A DNA stretch of 38,742 nt, from NCBI RefSeq assembly GCF_023156245.1, contig NZ_JAKZAH010000036.1, forward strand, positions 1 through 38,742, read 5' to 3'. How positions within the stretch are numbered: the first letter of the stretch is position 1; each line of letters begins with the position of its first letter. This stretch comes from Marinobacter bryozoorum (lineage in GTDB: Bacteria; Pseudomonadota; Gammaproteobacteria; Pseudomonadales; Oleiphilaceae). Positions 9,423-17,377 of the stretch are shown here, piece by piece. A model generated the notes under the pieces. It ran no database searches and was not told the DNA's origin. It saw nothing but the letters and a program-made list of their open reading frames with translations. Position numbers and translations under genes: made by a program.

Positions 9423-9456
9423 GTTTTAGCTGTTCTGTAATCAGGATATCAGTGCG

Positions 9457-9786
9457 ATGACCACACGGCTTATGGGACTGGCAGTACTACTGCTCGTGGC
9501 TCTTCTCCCCGTTGCACAGGGAGTTGCCGCGACCTCTTTTGAGGCGGAACCCATGGCCGAGGCTTGTGTCATGTTGCCAGACACCCAGGTGATGCATGAC
9601 TGCGCCGGGCTCAATGCCGAGGGCAGCTGCAGTAGCCCGTGTTCAACGTCCCATGTCGGGAAATCTGCAATTAGAGACTCGGTAGTGCTGTTATCTTCCC
9701 CCTGCCCGAAAGGCTATTCTTCTCATTCCGGCCGTGTACTTTCTGGCCCAGACCCTTTTCCTCCCAAGTATTCAACAGTCTCCTGA
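9457..9786 (+). CDS. Small secreted Cys-rich protein, function unknown
   Basis: This 109-residue protein has a strong N-terminal signal peptide (about residues 1-25, ending VAA). The mature part holds six Cys, several in pairs (HDCAG, CSSPCSTSH), and ends with PDPFPPKYS. That layout of Cys/His in the middle and a proline-rich C-terminus after a short hydrophobic stretch recalls small periplasmic proteins found next to copper and redox genes, but I cannot name the family. It is the first gene of the rightward thiol-redox cluster, 130-160 bp before dsbG depending on the dsbG start. Confidence 0.6.
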   Translation: MTTRLMGLAVLLLVALLPVAQGVAATSFEAEPMAEACVMLPDTQVMHDCAGLNAEGSCSSPCSTSHVGKSAIRDSVVLLSSPCPKGYSSHSGRVLSGPDPFPPKYSTVS

Positions 9787-9915
9787 ACCTTTGATTGCCA
9801 GAGGCTTTCGCTTCGAGTGCCTGTCGTTTGGCCTTGCGCGGTAGACCACCACGTAGGCAGCTTTGCTGGTGATTTTATCGACTGATGAATACATGAAAAC
9901 GGGAACGTATCTGTG

Positions 9916-10734
9916 ATGTCATTCTATCTGGAATACCCGGTGCGCGGCATGACCGTGCTCTGCCATAAGCTTTCGATGGCACTTTTTTTGAGTTTATTCG
10001 CTGCCTTGGCCTCGGCGTCACCACCAATGGACCCGGGAATCAAGGCACTGCAGGAGAGAATCGGTTTTACGGTGACTGAACGCTTCTCCACGCCAGCCGA
10101 GGGCGTGACCGGCTATGTTGTAAAGACCGGCGACGGGAAAACCGGAATCCTCTATGGTCTCGGTGACCTCACTTTTTCCGGCGCACTTCTGGAGAGTGAT
10201 GGCAACGATCTGACCCGCGAATATTCCGCTCGTTATATACCGAAGCCGACGTATGCGTCGGTTGCCGAGCAGCTCTCCCGGGACCCCCATCTGGTGAGCG
10301 AGGGCGGTAAAGATGCCCCTGAGGTCTATATCTTCGCGGATCCCAACTGCATTTTTTGCCACAAATTCTGGAAGCAAACCAGGGATTGGGTTGCGGAGGG
10401 GAAAGTCAGGTTGCACTGGGTCATGGTCGGGTTTCTCAAACCGTCCAGCCTGGGGCTTTCTGCAGCAATCATGAACGCAGAGGATCGAGCCGCGGCGCTC
10501 CAGGTGTTTGAGGAAAACTTCGGAAAAAGCGGTGACGGCCGCGGCATTTCTGAACTCACTCCGATCCCGGCCGACCTTCAACAGGCCCTCGAACAACACG
10601 GTCAGTGGATGGCCGAGGCGGGTTTCAGCGGGACGCCAGGGCTGCTGTTCAAGGACACGAGCGGACAATGGCGGGGCCAGACTGGTGTGCCCAGCCAGGA
10701 AGCGCTCGGCAGGATGCTGGGAGTCACTGAGTAA
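9916..10734 (+). CDS. dsbG: Periplasmic disulfide isomerase DsbG-like
   Basis: This is a DsbC/DsbG-family protein. A signal peptide (most evident when read from the internal Met at 9949) is followed by an N-terminal dimerisation domain and a thioredoxin fold with the redox motif CIFC, giving FADPNCIFCHKFW. The later cis-proline loop is visible as SGTPGLLF. DsbG repairs wrong disulfides and protects single Cys from oxidation, and copper damage creates both problems. It depends on a DsbD-like reductant, and the next gene, overlapping by one base (TAATG), is exactly that. The start is uncertain (9913 GTG, 9916 ATG or 9949 ATG); none has a strong ribosome-binding site. Confidence 0.88.
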   Translation: MSFYLEYPVRGMTVLCHKLSMALFLSLFAALASASPPMDPGIKALQERIGFTVTERFSTPAEGVTGYVVKTGDGKTGILYGLGDLTFSGALLESDGNDLTREYSARYIPKPTYASVAEQLSRDPHLVSEGGKDAPEVYIFADPNCIFCHKFWKQTRDWVAEGKVRLHWVMVGFLKPSSLGLSAAIMNAEDRAAALQVFEENFGKSGDGRGISELTPIPADLQQALEQHGQWMAEAGFSGTPGLLFKDTSGQWRGQTGVPSQEALGRMLGVTE

Positions 10735-11924
10735 TGGATCAGCTGCCCTCATTACTCATTGCCGGCCAGATCATGATGGCGGTTATGGCAGGTCTACTGC
10801 TGAACCTGACGCCCTGCGTGCTGCCCGCGATCCCCATCAAGGTCCGGACCATCCTGCGGGAGGCGGGCGGCCAGAGGTCCCATCGGGTGCTGGCCGCGTT
10901 GGCATTCACGGCCGGAACACTCACCTTTTTCCTGACGCTGGGCGGCCTGACCGCACTGCTGCAGTGGAACTGGGGCACGTTGTTCCAGTCAACGCTATTC
11001 GTGGCCGTCCTGGTTGCGTTAATGGTCGGGTTTGCGGTGATTACCTGGCTCGATCTGCCCATCCCCGTCCCGACATTCGCCGCCTCGGCGCATGGCCGGC
11101 GTTACTTTGAAGCCTATGTATCCGGGCTGTTGAGTGCGATTCTGGCCGCGCCCTGCGCAGGACCATTCCTCGGTGGCGTTCTGGCCTTTGCCGTTACCCA
11201 GCCGACACCGGTCATCATGGGGATATTCGGCAGTATCGGGCTGGGGCTGTCGTTGCCCTACGCGGTACTGATGCTCAGGCCCGAGTGGCTGAGCCGGTTG
11301 CCCAAGGCGGGCCCCTGGACCCTGGCCATTCGTGAAGTGCTCGCGCTGATATTGCTGGCCGCCGCCGTCTTTTTCAGCGCGAGCCTGGTGCCCAAAGCGG
11401 TATACCCCTGGCTGTGGTGGGCCTGGCTGGCGCTGGTGCTGGTCTGGGGTCTCCGTCGTTTCGTTCAGGGGAGCGGTGCCGTTCGCGTGATCACTGCAAC
11501 GGCGACAGGCCTTGCCCTTGCGGTGACAGTGGTATTCGCATCTCCGTTGGGCAGCGGCGAAGACGAACTTGTCTGGCAGCCCTACTCCGCAGAACTCCTG
11601 GCGGACACAAAAGCCCGGGACACACCGTATTTGCTGGAGTTCACTGCCGATTGGTGCATCAACTGCAAGGTCCTGGAGCGCACCGTGTATAAAGAGCCCG
11701 CTGTGGCTGAAGCCGTAGCGCGGGCCGGCATGGTGCCGATTCAGGTTGATGTGACAGCAAGCGATCCCGAAAAAGACGCATTGTTAACCGCAACGGGAGG
11801 GCAGGCTTTACCTTTTGCGGCGATTTTTGACGCTGACGGCACCGTTGTCGCCCGTTTCACTGGGCTATTTGATACCGACAGCCTGGTCGAGGCGATCAAC
11901 CGCACCGAGAACTCACAACGCTAG
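10734..11924 (+). CDS. dsbD: DsbD-like transmembrane thiol reductase lacking the alpha domain
   Basis: This 396-residue inner-membrane protein moves electrons from cytosolic thioredoxin to periplasmic thiol proteins. It begins directly with the eight-helix beta domain: Cys28 in LTPCVLPAIPIK and Cys141 in LAAPCAGPFLGG are the redox pair. It ends with the periplasmic gamma thioredoxin domain carrying Cys308 and Cys311 (DWCINCK). The N-terminal alpha domain of classical DsbD is absent and there is no cleavable signal peptide. The missing alpha domain is encoded by the next gene. TAG is its stop codon, showing that amber is a normal terminator here. Confidence 0.9.
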   Translation: MDQLPSLLIAGQIMMAVMAGLLLNLTPCVLPAIPIKVRTILREAGGQRSHRVLAALAFTAGTLTFFLTLGGLTALLQWNWGTLFQSTLFVAVLVALMVGFAVITWLDLPIPVPTFAASAHGRRYFEAYVSGLLSAILAAPCAGPFLGGVLAFAVTQPTPVIMGIFGSIGLGLSLPYAVLMLRPEWLSRLPKAGPWTLAIREVLALILLAAAVFFSASLVPKAVYPWLWWAWLALVLVWGLRRFVQGSGAVRVITATATGLALAVTVVFASPLGSGEDELVWQPYSAELLADTKARDTPYLLEFTADWCINCKVLERTVYKEPAVAEAVARAGMVPIQVDVTASDPEKDALLTATGGQALPFAAIFDADGTVVARFTGLFDTDSLVEAINRTENSQR

Positions 11925-11940
11925 CTACTGGAGATGAACC

Positions 11941-12531
11941 ATGACAACCCGAACCAAAGTATTGCTGACCGGCGTAGCGGTTTTTCTGATCGCGATCGCG
12001 GCGTTCACGTTGATCGGTACCAATTCCGGAAACGCTCCTGGCTCGGCCCAGACCGAACGAGCCAATTCCGACCCCCAGGCGCCAGTTGCCCGCACGGGGT
12101 TGGCAGATTCTTCCGATAAGGTCCGCCTCAATCTTGCGGAAGGCGGCAAAGCCCTGATAGGGGAGACCGGTGAAATTATTCTGACACTGGACATTGAATC
12201 GGGCTGGCACGTGAACGCCAACCCGGCCTCCATGGAGTTCCTGATTCCCACCGTCGCCAGTTCTTCGGTCAACGGTCAGTCGCTTGACATCCCGACCCAG
12301 TACCCTCGCGGTCGGGTCAGTGACATTGTGCTGGGTGACACCGCCCTGGAGGTGTACGACGACGGTGCGAGTATCCGGCTGCTGCCAGATGAAAAACAGA
12401 CCACCGCGCTGAAAGAGGCAGGCAAGCTTGACATGACAGTACGGGTGCAGGCTTGCAGTGACGAGGGCGTTTGCCTGGCACCGGCTGATCTGCCCGTTGC
12501 GCTGAATCTGGACGATACCAAGCCACAATAA
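11941..12531 (+). CDS. Membrane-anchored DsbD alpha-domain protein
   Basis: This 196-residue protein has an N-terminal transmembrane anchor (residues 7-27), a low-complexity linker and an immunoglobulin-like domain. That domain matches the DsbD alpha domain: HVNANPAS and FLIPT blocks and the redox-active CSDEGVC (Cys172/Cys178) followed by LAPADLPV. In classical DsbD this domain is the N-terminal part of one polypeptide and hands electrons from gamma to DsbC/DsbG/CcmG. Here it is separate, tethered, and encoded after beta-gamma rather than before it. GGAG lies 8 bases before the ATG. Confidence 0.82.
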   Translation: MTTRTKVLLTGVAVFLIAIAAFTLIGTNSGNAPGSAQTERANSDPQAPVARTGLADSSDKVRLNLAEGGKALIGETGEIILTLDIESGWHVNANPASMEFLIPTVASSSVNGQSLDIPTQYPRGRVSDIVLGDTALEVYDDGASIRLLPDEKQTTALKEAGKLDMTVRVQACSDEGVCLAPADLPVALNLDDTKPQ

Positions 12532-12572
12532 TCCATGACTTCTTTCGAAAAGAACTCAAATGGAGAATGACA

Positions 12573-13277
12573 GTGAACAGCTTATTCAGAGTATTCCTGA
12601 TTGCCGTGGTTGCCCTGGGCAGCACCAATGCCATGGCCCATTCCATGGAGGATGTAGAGGCCTCGTTGAACGAGAAAGAGCGGTATGCCCAGTTTGTGGA
12701 TCAGCCGGCCCCTGAATTTGATCTTACAGGCGTTGATGGCAATACCCTTTCCCTTGCCGACTTAAACGGCAAAACCGTTGTGCTCAATTTTCTCTATACG
12801 CGCTGTACCGAGGCCTGCCCTTTTCATATGAACCTGATACGGCAGTTGCAAACCGGGGTTGAAGAAGAAGGGCTGAGTGAAGAGGTGGTGTTCATCACCA
12901 TTGCCACTGATCGCGAGGATATTGCCGGTACCCGGGACAACATGCGCGCGTATGGCGACAATTTCGACCTGAACTTCGATAATTGGCACTTTCTGTACCG
13001 GGGCGAAGGCGAGCCGCCCGGGTTGACGTCAGAGCTCGCCAAGGCCTACGGCGTTCAGTTCAGGGATACGGGTGAGGGGGTACAGGTCCATGGCGTGGTA
13101 ACCCACGTGATTGACCCGGAAGGTCAGATGCGGGCCCGGTTCCATGGATTAAAATTCAAGCCTGAGCATCTGGTGACCTACCTGACGGCCATTGCCAAAG
13201 GCCCCAACGCGGCAGCCGGTGATGGGTTCTGGGGCCGGCTGCACGGGCGCATTGAAGCGTTGCTACAGAGCGAGTAA
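12573..13277 (+). CDS. SCO1/SenC-like periplasmic copper/thiol protein
   Basis: This 234-residue SCO-family protein (thioredoxin fold) has a signal peptide (residues 1-22). The copper-binding CxxxC motif is present as Cys78 and Cys82 (TRCTEACPF) and the third ligand as His178 (VVTHVIDP). SCO proteins deliver Cu to the CuA site of cytochrome oxidase or act as thiol reductases. GTG at 12573 is the better start because GGAG (12562-12565) lies 7 bases upstream; the ATG at 12567 is only 1 base from it. A C-terminal tail after LTAIAKGP extends beyond the usual fold. It lies between the DsbD alpha domain and TlpA genes, suggesting a copper-linked redox pathway. Confidence 0.85.
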   Translation: MNSLFRVFLIAVVALGSTNAMAHSMEDVEASLNEKERYAQFVDQPAPEFDLTGVDGNTLSLADLNGKTVVLNFLYTRCTEACPFHMNLIRQLQTGVEEEGLSEEVVFITIATDREDIAGTRDNMRAYGDNFDLNFDNWHFLYRGEGEPPGLTSELAKAYGVQFRDTGEGVQVHGVVTHVIDPEGQMRARFHGLKFKPEHLVTYLTAIAKGPNAAAGDGFWGRLHGRIEALLQSE

Positions 13278-13333
13278 CGCGTGGGGCACCATGCCGGCAG
13301 CAAACCGACCACTGTAATCAGGAGAAATGTCTA

Positions 13334-13909
13334 ATGAGTCACCAGCGCATATCCGCCGCCCGTGGAATCGCGGCAGTTATTTTCGCGCTTGCTATTTCCA
13401 TAGCCGCTCCAGTTATGGCTGCAGGGAAGGTTCCGAAGTCCGTGGGGCCCCAGGGGTTCCTGATCTGGGAGTCCCCTCGCACTCTGCCCGAGCTGGCTTT
13501 TGAAGACGAAAACGGCAGACCGCTGACACTGGCTGACTTTCAGGGCAAGGTGATTTTGCTCAATATCTGGGCGACCTGGTGCCTGCCTTGCCGTGAGGAA
13601 ATGCCGACGCTGGACTCACTTCAGGCTCAACTGGGCGGCGAGCAATTTGAAGTGGTCGCGCTGTCCGTTGACCACGCAGGCATCAGCGTTGTTGAGAAAT
13701 TCTACCGGAAAAGCGGCATCCAACATCTTCGCCAGTTTATTGATCCGTCGACAATGGCGACCTCAACACTGGGCATAGCAGGTGTTCCTACAACGCTGCT
13801 GATTGATCACGACGGTCGCGAAATTGGCCGTCTGGTCGGTGCCGCGGAATGGGACAGCCCGGCCATGGTGGATTTGATGACCCGCACCATTGAAGGGGTT
13901 CCGGACTGA
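13334..13909 (+). CDS. TlpA/ResA-like periplasmic thioredoxin
   Basis: This 191-residue exported thioredoxin-fold protein has a signal peptide (to about residue 29, ending VMAA). Its active site is Cys83-Cys86 (WATWCLPCREEMP), with a GVPTTLLIDHDG cis-proline region. Members reduce cytochrome c apoproteins or specific Cys proteins and take electrons from DsbD/CcdA. It ends the thiol-redox operon, with AGGAG 8 bases before the ATG. A degenerate relative of the same gene survives at 18413-18547, also immediately next to a cadR copy. Confidence 0.88.
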   Translation: MSHQRISAARGIAAVIFALAISIAAPVMAAGKVPKSVGPQGFLIWESPRTLPELAFEDENGRPLTLADFQGKVILLNIWATWCLPCREEMPTLDSLQAQLGGEQFEVVALSVDHAGISVVEKFYRKSGIQHLRQFIDPSTMATSTLGIAGVPTTLLIDHDGREIGRLVGAAEWDSPAMVDLMTRTIEGVPD

Positions 13910-13955
13910 CTGGATTTACGCAATTGAAAAGGCAGGTGCGTAATGCTTCAAGCTA

Positions 13956-14357
13956 CTACTGCATGCTTCCTTCGCTGAGCCCTTCGAGAACCCCGCAGGC
14001 CTCAATTTCCCGATCATCGTTACAACTCGCTCGCAGCGACACAAGTTGTTTCTCCAGTACCTGCAGATCGGTTATCTGAGACCGTACTTGAGCGATGTGA
14101 TCATCAAGCAAGGTGTTGATGGCCCTGCAAGGCTGATGGGGCGCGCCCTGATAACGCTGTAACTCGTGAATTTCAGCGAGTGACAGCTCGAGTATTCTGC
14201 AGCGCCGGATGAAGGCCAGTCGCTCAACATGCCGTTCGGTGTAAATACGGTAGCCGTTGTCCTGACGATCCGGCGGTGGTAACAAGCCCTCTCGCTCATA
14301 GAAACGGATGGTCTGGGTGTCAACCCCTACGGACCGCGCCAACTGACCAATGCGCAT
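13956..14357 (-). CDS. cadR: Cd(II)/Pb(II)-responsive MerR-family regulator, copy 1
   Basis: This 133-residue MerR-family regulator begins at the ATG at 14357 (GAGGAG 8 bases upstream); the TTG at 14375 adds six residues that look untranslated. The helix-turn-helix is RIGQLARSVGVDTQTIRFYE. Three Cys, 77 (HQPCRAI), 112 (RASCND) and 121 (EACGVL), match the Cd/Pb-binding trio of CadR/PbrR. It is divergent from the operator at 14391-14421. The protein is identical to the copy at 18555-18956, but here the target CDF transporter gene is reduced to 14 codons, so this copy has lost its local partner. Confidence 0.9.
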   Translation of the reverse strand: MRIGQLARSVGVDTQTIRFYEREGLLPPPDRQDNGYRIYTERHVERLAFIRRCRILELSLAEIHELQRYQGAPHQPCRAINTLLDDHIAQVRSQITDLQVLEKQLVSLRASCNDDREIEACGVLEGLSEGSMQ

Positions 14358-14390
14358 CGGGTGTCTCCTCAACAAATGGTATCTGCTCTA

Positions 14391-14421
14391 TTGACCTTAT
14401 AGTGGCTATATGGTTTTAAAT
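14391..14421 (+). promoter_or_regulatory. CadR-type operator/promoter, copy 1
   Basis: TTGACC (14391-14396), a 19-bp spacer with an imperfect dyad (ACCTTATAG/CTATATGGT) and TTAAAT (14416-14421) form a MerR-family promoter reading right. It is identical to copy 2 at 18990. It would now transcribe lnt and the broken lspA instead of the CDF gene. Confidence 0.8.
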
Positions 14422-14454
14422 CATAATCCGACAATACTCAAGTGGAGCCGTATC

Positions 14455-14499
14455 ATGAGTAAATCCTGTGAAGACGCCTGTGGCTGCGGACTGAATTGA
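14455..14499 (+). pseudogene. Relic of the CDF transporter gene (14 codons)
   Basis: The first 11 codons (MSKSCEDACGC) are identical to the start of the CDF transporter at 19054, including the ribosome-binding site. The sequence then changes and stops three codons later at a TGA. This marks a recombination breakpoint near 14489. The residual 14-residue Cys-rich peptide could still be translated. Confidence 0.85.
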
Positions 14500-14554
14500 G
14501 CGGAGCAAAAAAGCATGAGCCACAGGGTTGATACTGGCTTCGGAGGCGAGAGCA

Positions 14555-16081
14555 TTGGGTGATAAGTACGCGCTACCCTCCACGGGCATGCGCCACAAGG
14601 AGCTTCTAACAAGGGGGATAGCTCTACTTGCCGGAGGCGCCATGCCGCTTGCCTTTGCCCCTGTGGGCTGGGCATGGCTTGCAATGATCGCTCTGGCTGC
14701 ATTTTTTGCCCTGACCGCGCAATCTTCAAAGCGTCAGGTGCTATGGTCGGCCTACCTCTTTGGCCTTGGTTACTTCGGCGTAGGTGTCTCCTGGGTCTTC
14801 ATCAGCATCAGCCAGTACGGCAATGGCCCTGTGGTGGCGGGGTTAGCCACAGCGGCCTTTGTCTCGCTGCTCGCCCTCTTCCCATGGGGCGTCGCCTATC
14901 TCGTGCGCCGCCTGAGACCTGAGATGGATGCGATGGCGCTCTGGCTAGGACTACCGGCGGCATGGGTGTTGAGTGAATGGATGCGCACCTGGTTCTTGAC
15001 CGGCTTTCCCTGGCTCTTTATCGGCTACAGCCAGACCGACACCACACTCGCCACTATCGCTCCTGTCTTTGGTGTGCTTGGCGTGAGTTTTCTGGTGGCA
15101 CTGTTCGCCGGCGGTCTTGCGTGGGTTATCTTAGGCCCAAGCCTGCGCCGTGCAGCGGTAGCCGGTGCCGTGTTAATCGTTACTCTCGCTGGCTTGCAGC
15201 TCCTGGACCGCGAGTGGACGCAGCCAGCCGCTGACCCTATCGATGTCGCCCTCTTGCAAGGAAACATCGCGCAAGACAAGAAATGGGACCCGGATTACCG
15301 GGAAATCACAATTGAGCGCTATCAGGCGCTTACGAAGCAGCATCTCGGGGCCGACATCGTGATCTGGCCAGAAGCGGCAATCCCGATGTGGCATGACCAG
15401 GCCAAAGAATATCTTGCTGAGCTTGAGGCGTTAGCCGATCAGGCAGGCACCTTGTTAATGATTGGCGTCCCGGTACGCGAGGCGGATGGCCGCGCCTATA
15501 ATGCAGTGGTAAGCCTCTCCGATCCCTCAGGCTTCTACTACAAACGCCACCTGGTGCCCTTCGGTGAATATGTTCCGTTTCGGGAGTTTTTGGGTTCGGC
15601 CCTCGACGTGCTCGGGGCGCCCATGTCCGATTTTACACCGGGACGGGACGCGCACGTCCTGAATGCAGCAGGGGTGCCCGTAGGGGCACTCATCTGCTAC
15701 GAGGCGGTCTTTGGTGCTGAAGTCACGGAACTTCTGCCCGAAGCGCAGGTGCTGGTGAATGTCAGTAATGATGCCTGGTTCGGCAGCTCGCTCGGCCCTC
15801 TCCAGCACTTCCAGATGGCCCGCATGCGTGCCATCGAAACCGGACGTGACCTACTGCGAGCCACGAACACGGGTATCACAGCAGCTGTCAGCTACGAGGG
15901 AAAGATCCTCAAGCGCGCTCCTCAGTTCCGCGTAGCCAGCCTCAGCGTCGAGGTGACACCGCGAACTGGTGCGACCCCTTATGTGCGCTGGAGGGATTGG
16001 CCTGTCCTTGGTGTGATCGCACTCGGACTCGGCTTGCTCCTGCTTCTTCGAATTCGCCAGTATCATCGGCTGGGTACATGA
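14555..16081 (+). CDS. lnt: Apolipoprotein N-acyltransferase Lnt
   Basis: This 508-residue inner-membrane enzyme adds the third acyl chain to the N-terminal Cys of lipoproteins. An N-terminal helical bundle (about six hydrophobic segments in the first 210 residues) is followed by a nitrilase-fold domain with the catalytic triad Glu273 (VIWPEAAIP), Lys330 (YYKRHLVPFGEYVP) and Cys381 (ALICYEAVFG). A last transmembrane helix ends the protein. The TTG at 14555 has GGAGG 8 bases upstream; the ATG at 14588 is the conservative alternative. A chromosomal lnt is essential in most gammaproteobacteria, so this is presumably a second copy. Its neighbour is a broken lspA, and both could be driven from the cadR-type promoter at 14391. 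Confidence 0.92.
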   Translation: MGDKYALPSTGMRHKELLTRGIALLAGGAMPLAFAPVGWAWLAMIALAAFFALTAQSSKRQVLWSAYLFGLGYFGVGVSWVFISISQYGNGPVVAGLATAAFVSLLALFPWGVAYLVRRLRPEMDAMALWLGLPAAWVLSEWMRTWFLTGFPWLFIGYSQTDTTLATIAPVFGVLGVSFLVALFAGGLAWVILGPSLRRAAVAGAVLIVTLAGLQLLDREWTQPAADPIDVALLQGNIAQDKKWDPDYREITIERYQALTKQHLGADIVIWPEAAIPMWHDQAKEYLAELEALADQAGTLLMIGVPVREADGRAYNAVVSLSDPSGFYYKRHLVPFGEYVPFREFLGSALDVLGAPMSDFTPGRDAHVLNAAGVPVGALICYEAVFGAEVTELLPEAQVLVNVSNDAWFGSSLGPLQHFQMARMRAIETGRDLLRATNTGITAAVSYEGKILKRAPQFRVASLSVEVTPRTGATPYVRWRDWPVLGVIALGLGLLLLLRIRQYHRLGT

Positions 16082-16133
16082 CGCCCGCCACTCTATAGCG
16101 AGCAGATTTTCAATTGGGTGAGGAGGAAGGAAT

Positions 16134-16664
16134 TTGTCTACTTATGGCAATTGGCTCGCAGAGAAAGCCCACGAGCCGAGAAAAACGATGCGCTGGCTGT
16201 GGCTCTCGCTCCTGTTACTGCTGGCGGATCAGGCTAGCAAGTACCTTGCCAGTACCATGCTTATGTATGGAGAAAGTGTATCGGTCACGCCCTTCTTCAA
16301 TTGGGTCCACCGCCACAATACGGGGGCGGCGTTCAGCTTTCTAGCGGATGCCGGCGGTTGGCAGTAGCCGCTTTTCATCGGGCTGGCCTTGGTTATCTCG
16401 ACGTTACTGGTGTACTGGCTTTGGCGTTCACCGAGCGTACTGAGTTATCGGCTCGCACTCAGCGCTATCCTCGGCGGTGCGTTGGGCAATGTCGCAGATC
16501 GCTTACGCTTGGGCTACGTCGAGGATCTTCTCGATTTTCATTATGCCCAGTGGCACTGGCCATCGTTCAACCTGGCGGACGTATGGATCGTCCTCGGTGC
16601 TGCCCTCTTTATCTGGGCCGAAATACGACATCAGCCAGGCAGCCGTCGCAGCGGAATCGGCTAG
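16134..16664 (+). pseudogene. lspA: Lipoprotein signal peptidase (LspA) with an in-frame TAG
   Basis: Read through, this is a complete 176-codon signal peptidase II. NTGAAFSFL, the first catalytic block ALGNVADRL and the second block FNLADVWIV are present, with four membrane helices. A TAG at 16365-16367 interrupts it after GGWQ, before the catalytic aspartates, so the plain product (77 residues) would be inactive. The start is a TTG with an excellent AGGAGG 7 bases upstream. It differs clearly from the intact lspA at 19954, so it is not a recent duplicate of it. The TAG sits in the context G-TAG-CCG, the same as the copA amber. Confidence 0.85.
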
Positions 16665-16816
16665 AGTTTTCGCTGACGCACGCTTGGATCCTATCCCAGA
16701 TATACGCAGCTTCTTTCTCATAAAGCACACAGCAAGCCGGGTTGGTTGCCCATGCAGCATGCAGGTTGATGGTAGCATTTGCGGATGGAAGCGCCGACGC
16801 AGACAGGGAACAACAC

Positions 16817-17377
16817 ATGATCTTTCGACAACTGTATGAACCCGTATCCAGCACTTACACCTATCTTCTGGGCTGCGAGGAAACCGGACGAGCGGTCCTG
16901 ATTGATCCGGTTATCAACTCGGTCGAGCGCGACCTGGCAGAGGTATCAAAGCTGGGGCTCAAGCTGGAATACACTCTGGATACCCATATCCACGCCGATC
17001 ACATCACTTCCGCCCGCGAGCTAAAGCAGAAAGCGGGCAGTAAAATCGCGGCGCCTGCCATGGATTGCCTGCCCTGCACGGACGTAGGAGTTGAGGAGGG
17101 GAGGCCCTTTCAGGTCGGTCGGCTCAGCTTCCAGCCGATTCACACGCCGGGCCATACCGATGGCCATTTCGCATACCGTCTGGACGACCGTATTTTCACC
17201 GACGACGCTCTTCTGATCGAAGACAGTGCTATTTTTCCTGTACTTGCTGATCTCATAGCGTTTCTGATGCACGACTGCTGCGATGGGCACTGTGCTTATT
17301 GCGACAAAGCCATCGAGTTGTTCGCGCAGTGTGAAGGTCGCCCAACCTCATCGGGCACGGTGGACTCCAAGATATGA
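16817..17377 (+). CDS. Truncated metallo-beta-lactamase-fold protein fused to an ArsR-like tail
   Basis: The product is 186 residues from the ATG at 16817. Residues 1-135 match ETHE1/persulfide-dioxygenase-type MBL proteins: metal ligands H57-H59-D61-H62 (HIHADH), H113 (HTPGHT) and D130 (DDALL). Normal members continue with RGCGRTDF and a final YPGHDY histidine; here the sequence switches after about residue 136. The tail FPVLADLIAFLMHDCCDGHC and following Cys residues resembles the C-terminus of arsenic-sensing ArsR repressors (a CC-G-H-C pattern), which I infer. The gene therefore looks like a deletion fusion and is probably inactive as a hydrolase. Its stop overlaps the next start (ATGA), so it may be translationally coupled to the permease. 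Confidence 0.6.
   Translation: MIFRQLYEPVSSTYTYLLGCEETGRAVLIDPVINSVERDLAEVSKLGLKLEYTLDTHIHADHITSARELKQKAGSKIAAPAMDCLPCTDVGVEEGRPFQVGRLSFQPIHTPGHTDGHFAYRLDDRIFTDDALLIEDSAIFPVLADLIAFLMHDCCDGHCAYCDKAIELFAQCEGRPTSSGTVDSKI

Larger units (their letters stand above)
13944..14488. repeat. Direct repeat copy 1 (cadR + operator + first codons of CDF gene)
   Basis: This 545-bp segment recurs at 18543-19087, displaced by 4599 bp. By eye I count about seven substitutions, all silent in the regulator. The match ends abruptly after codon 11 of the downstream gene, where the two copies diverge completely. Confidence 0.9.

Noticed and set aside
10348..10362. CIFCH in DsbG as a possible haem c attachment site
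   Set aside because: It is the redox CxxC of the thioredoxin fold followed by a His; the family position fits exactly, so no haem binding is inferred.
11896..12528. A 210-codon open frame on the minus strand
   Set aside because: It is antisense to the DsbD alpha-domain gene with no recognisable domain; it is a shadow.
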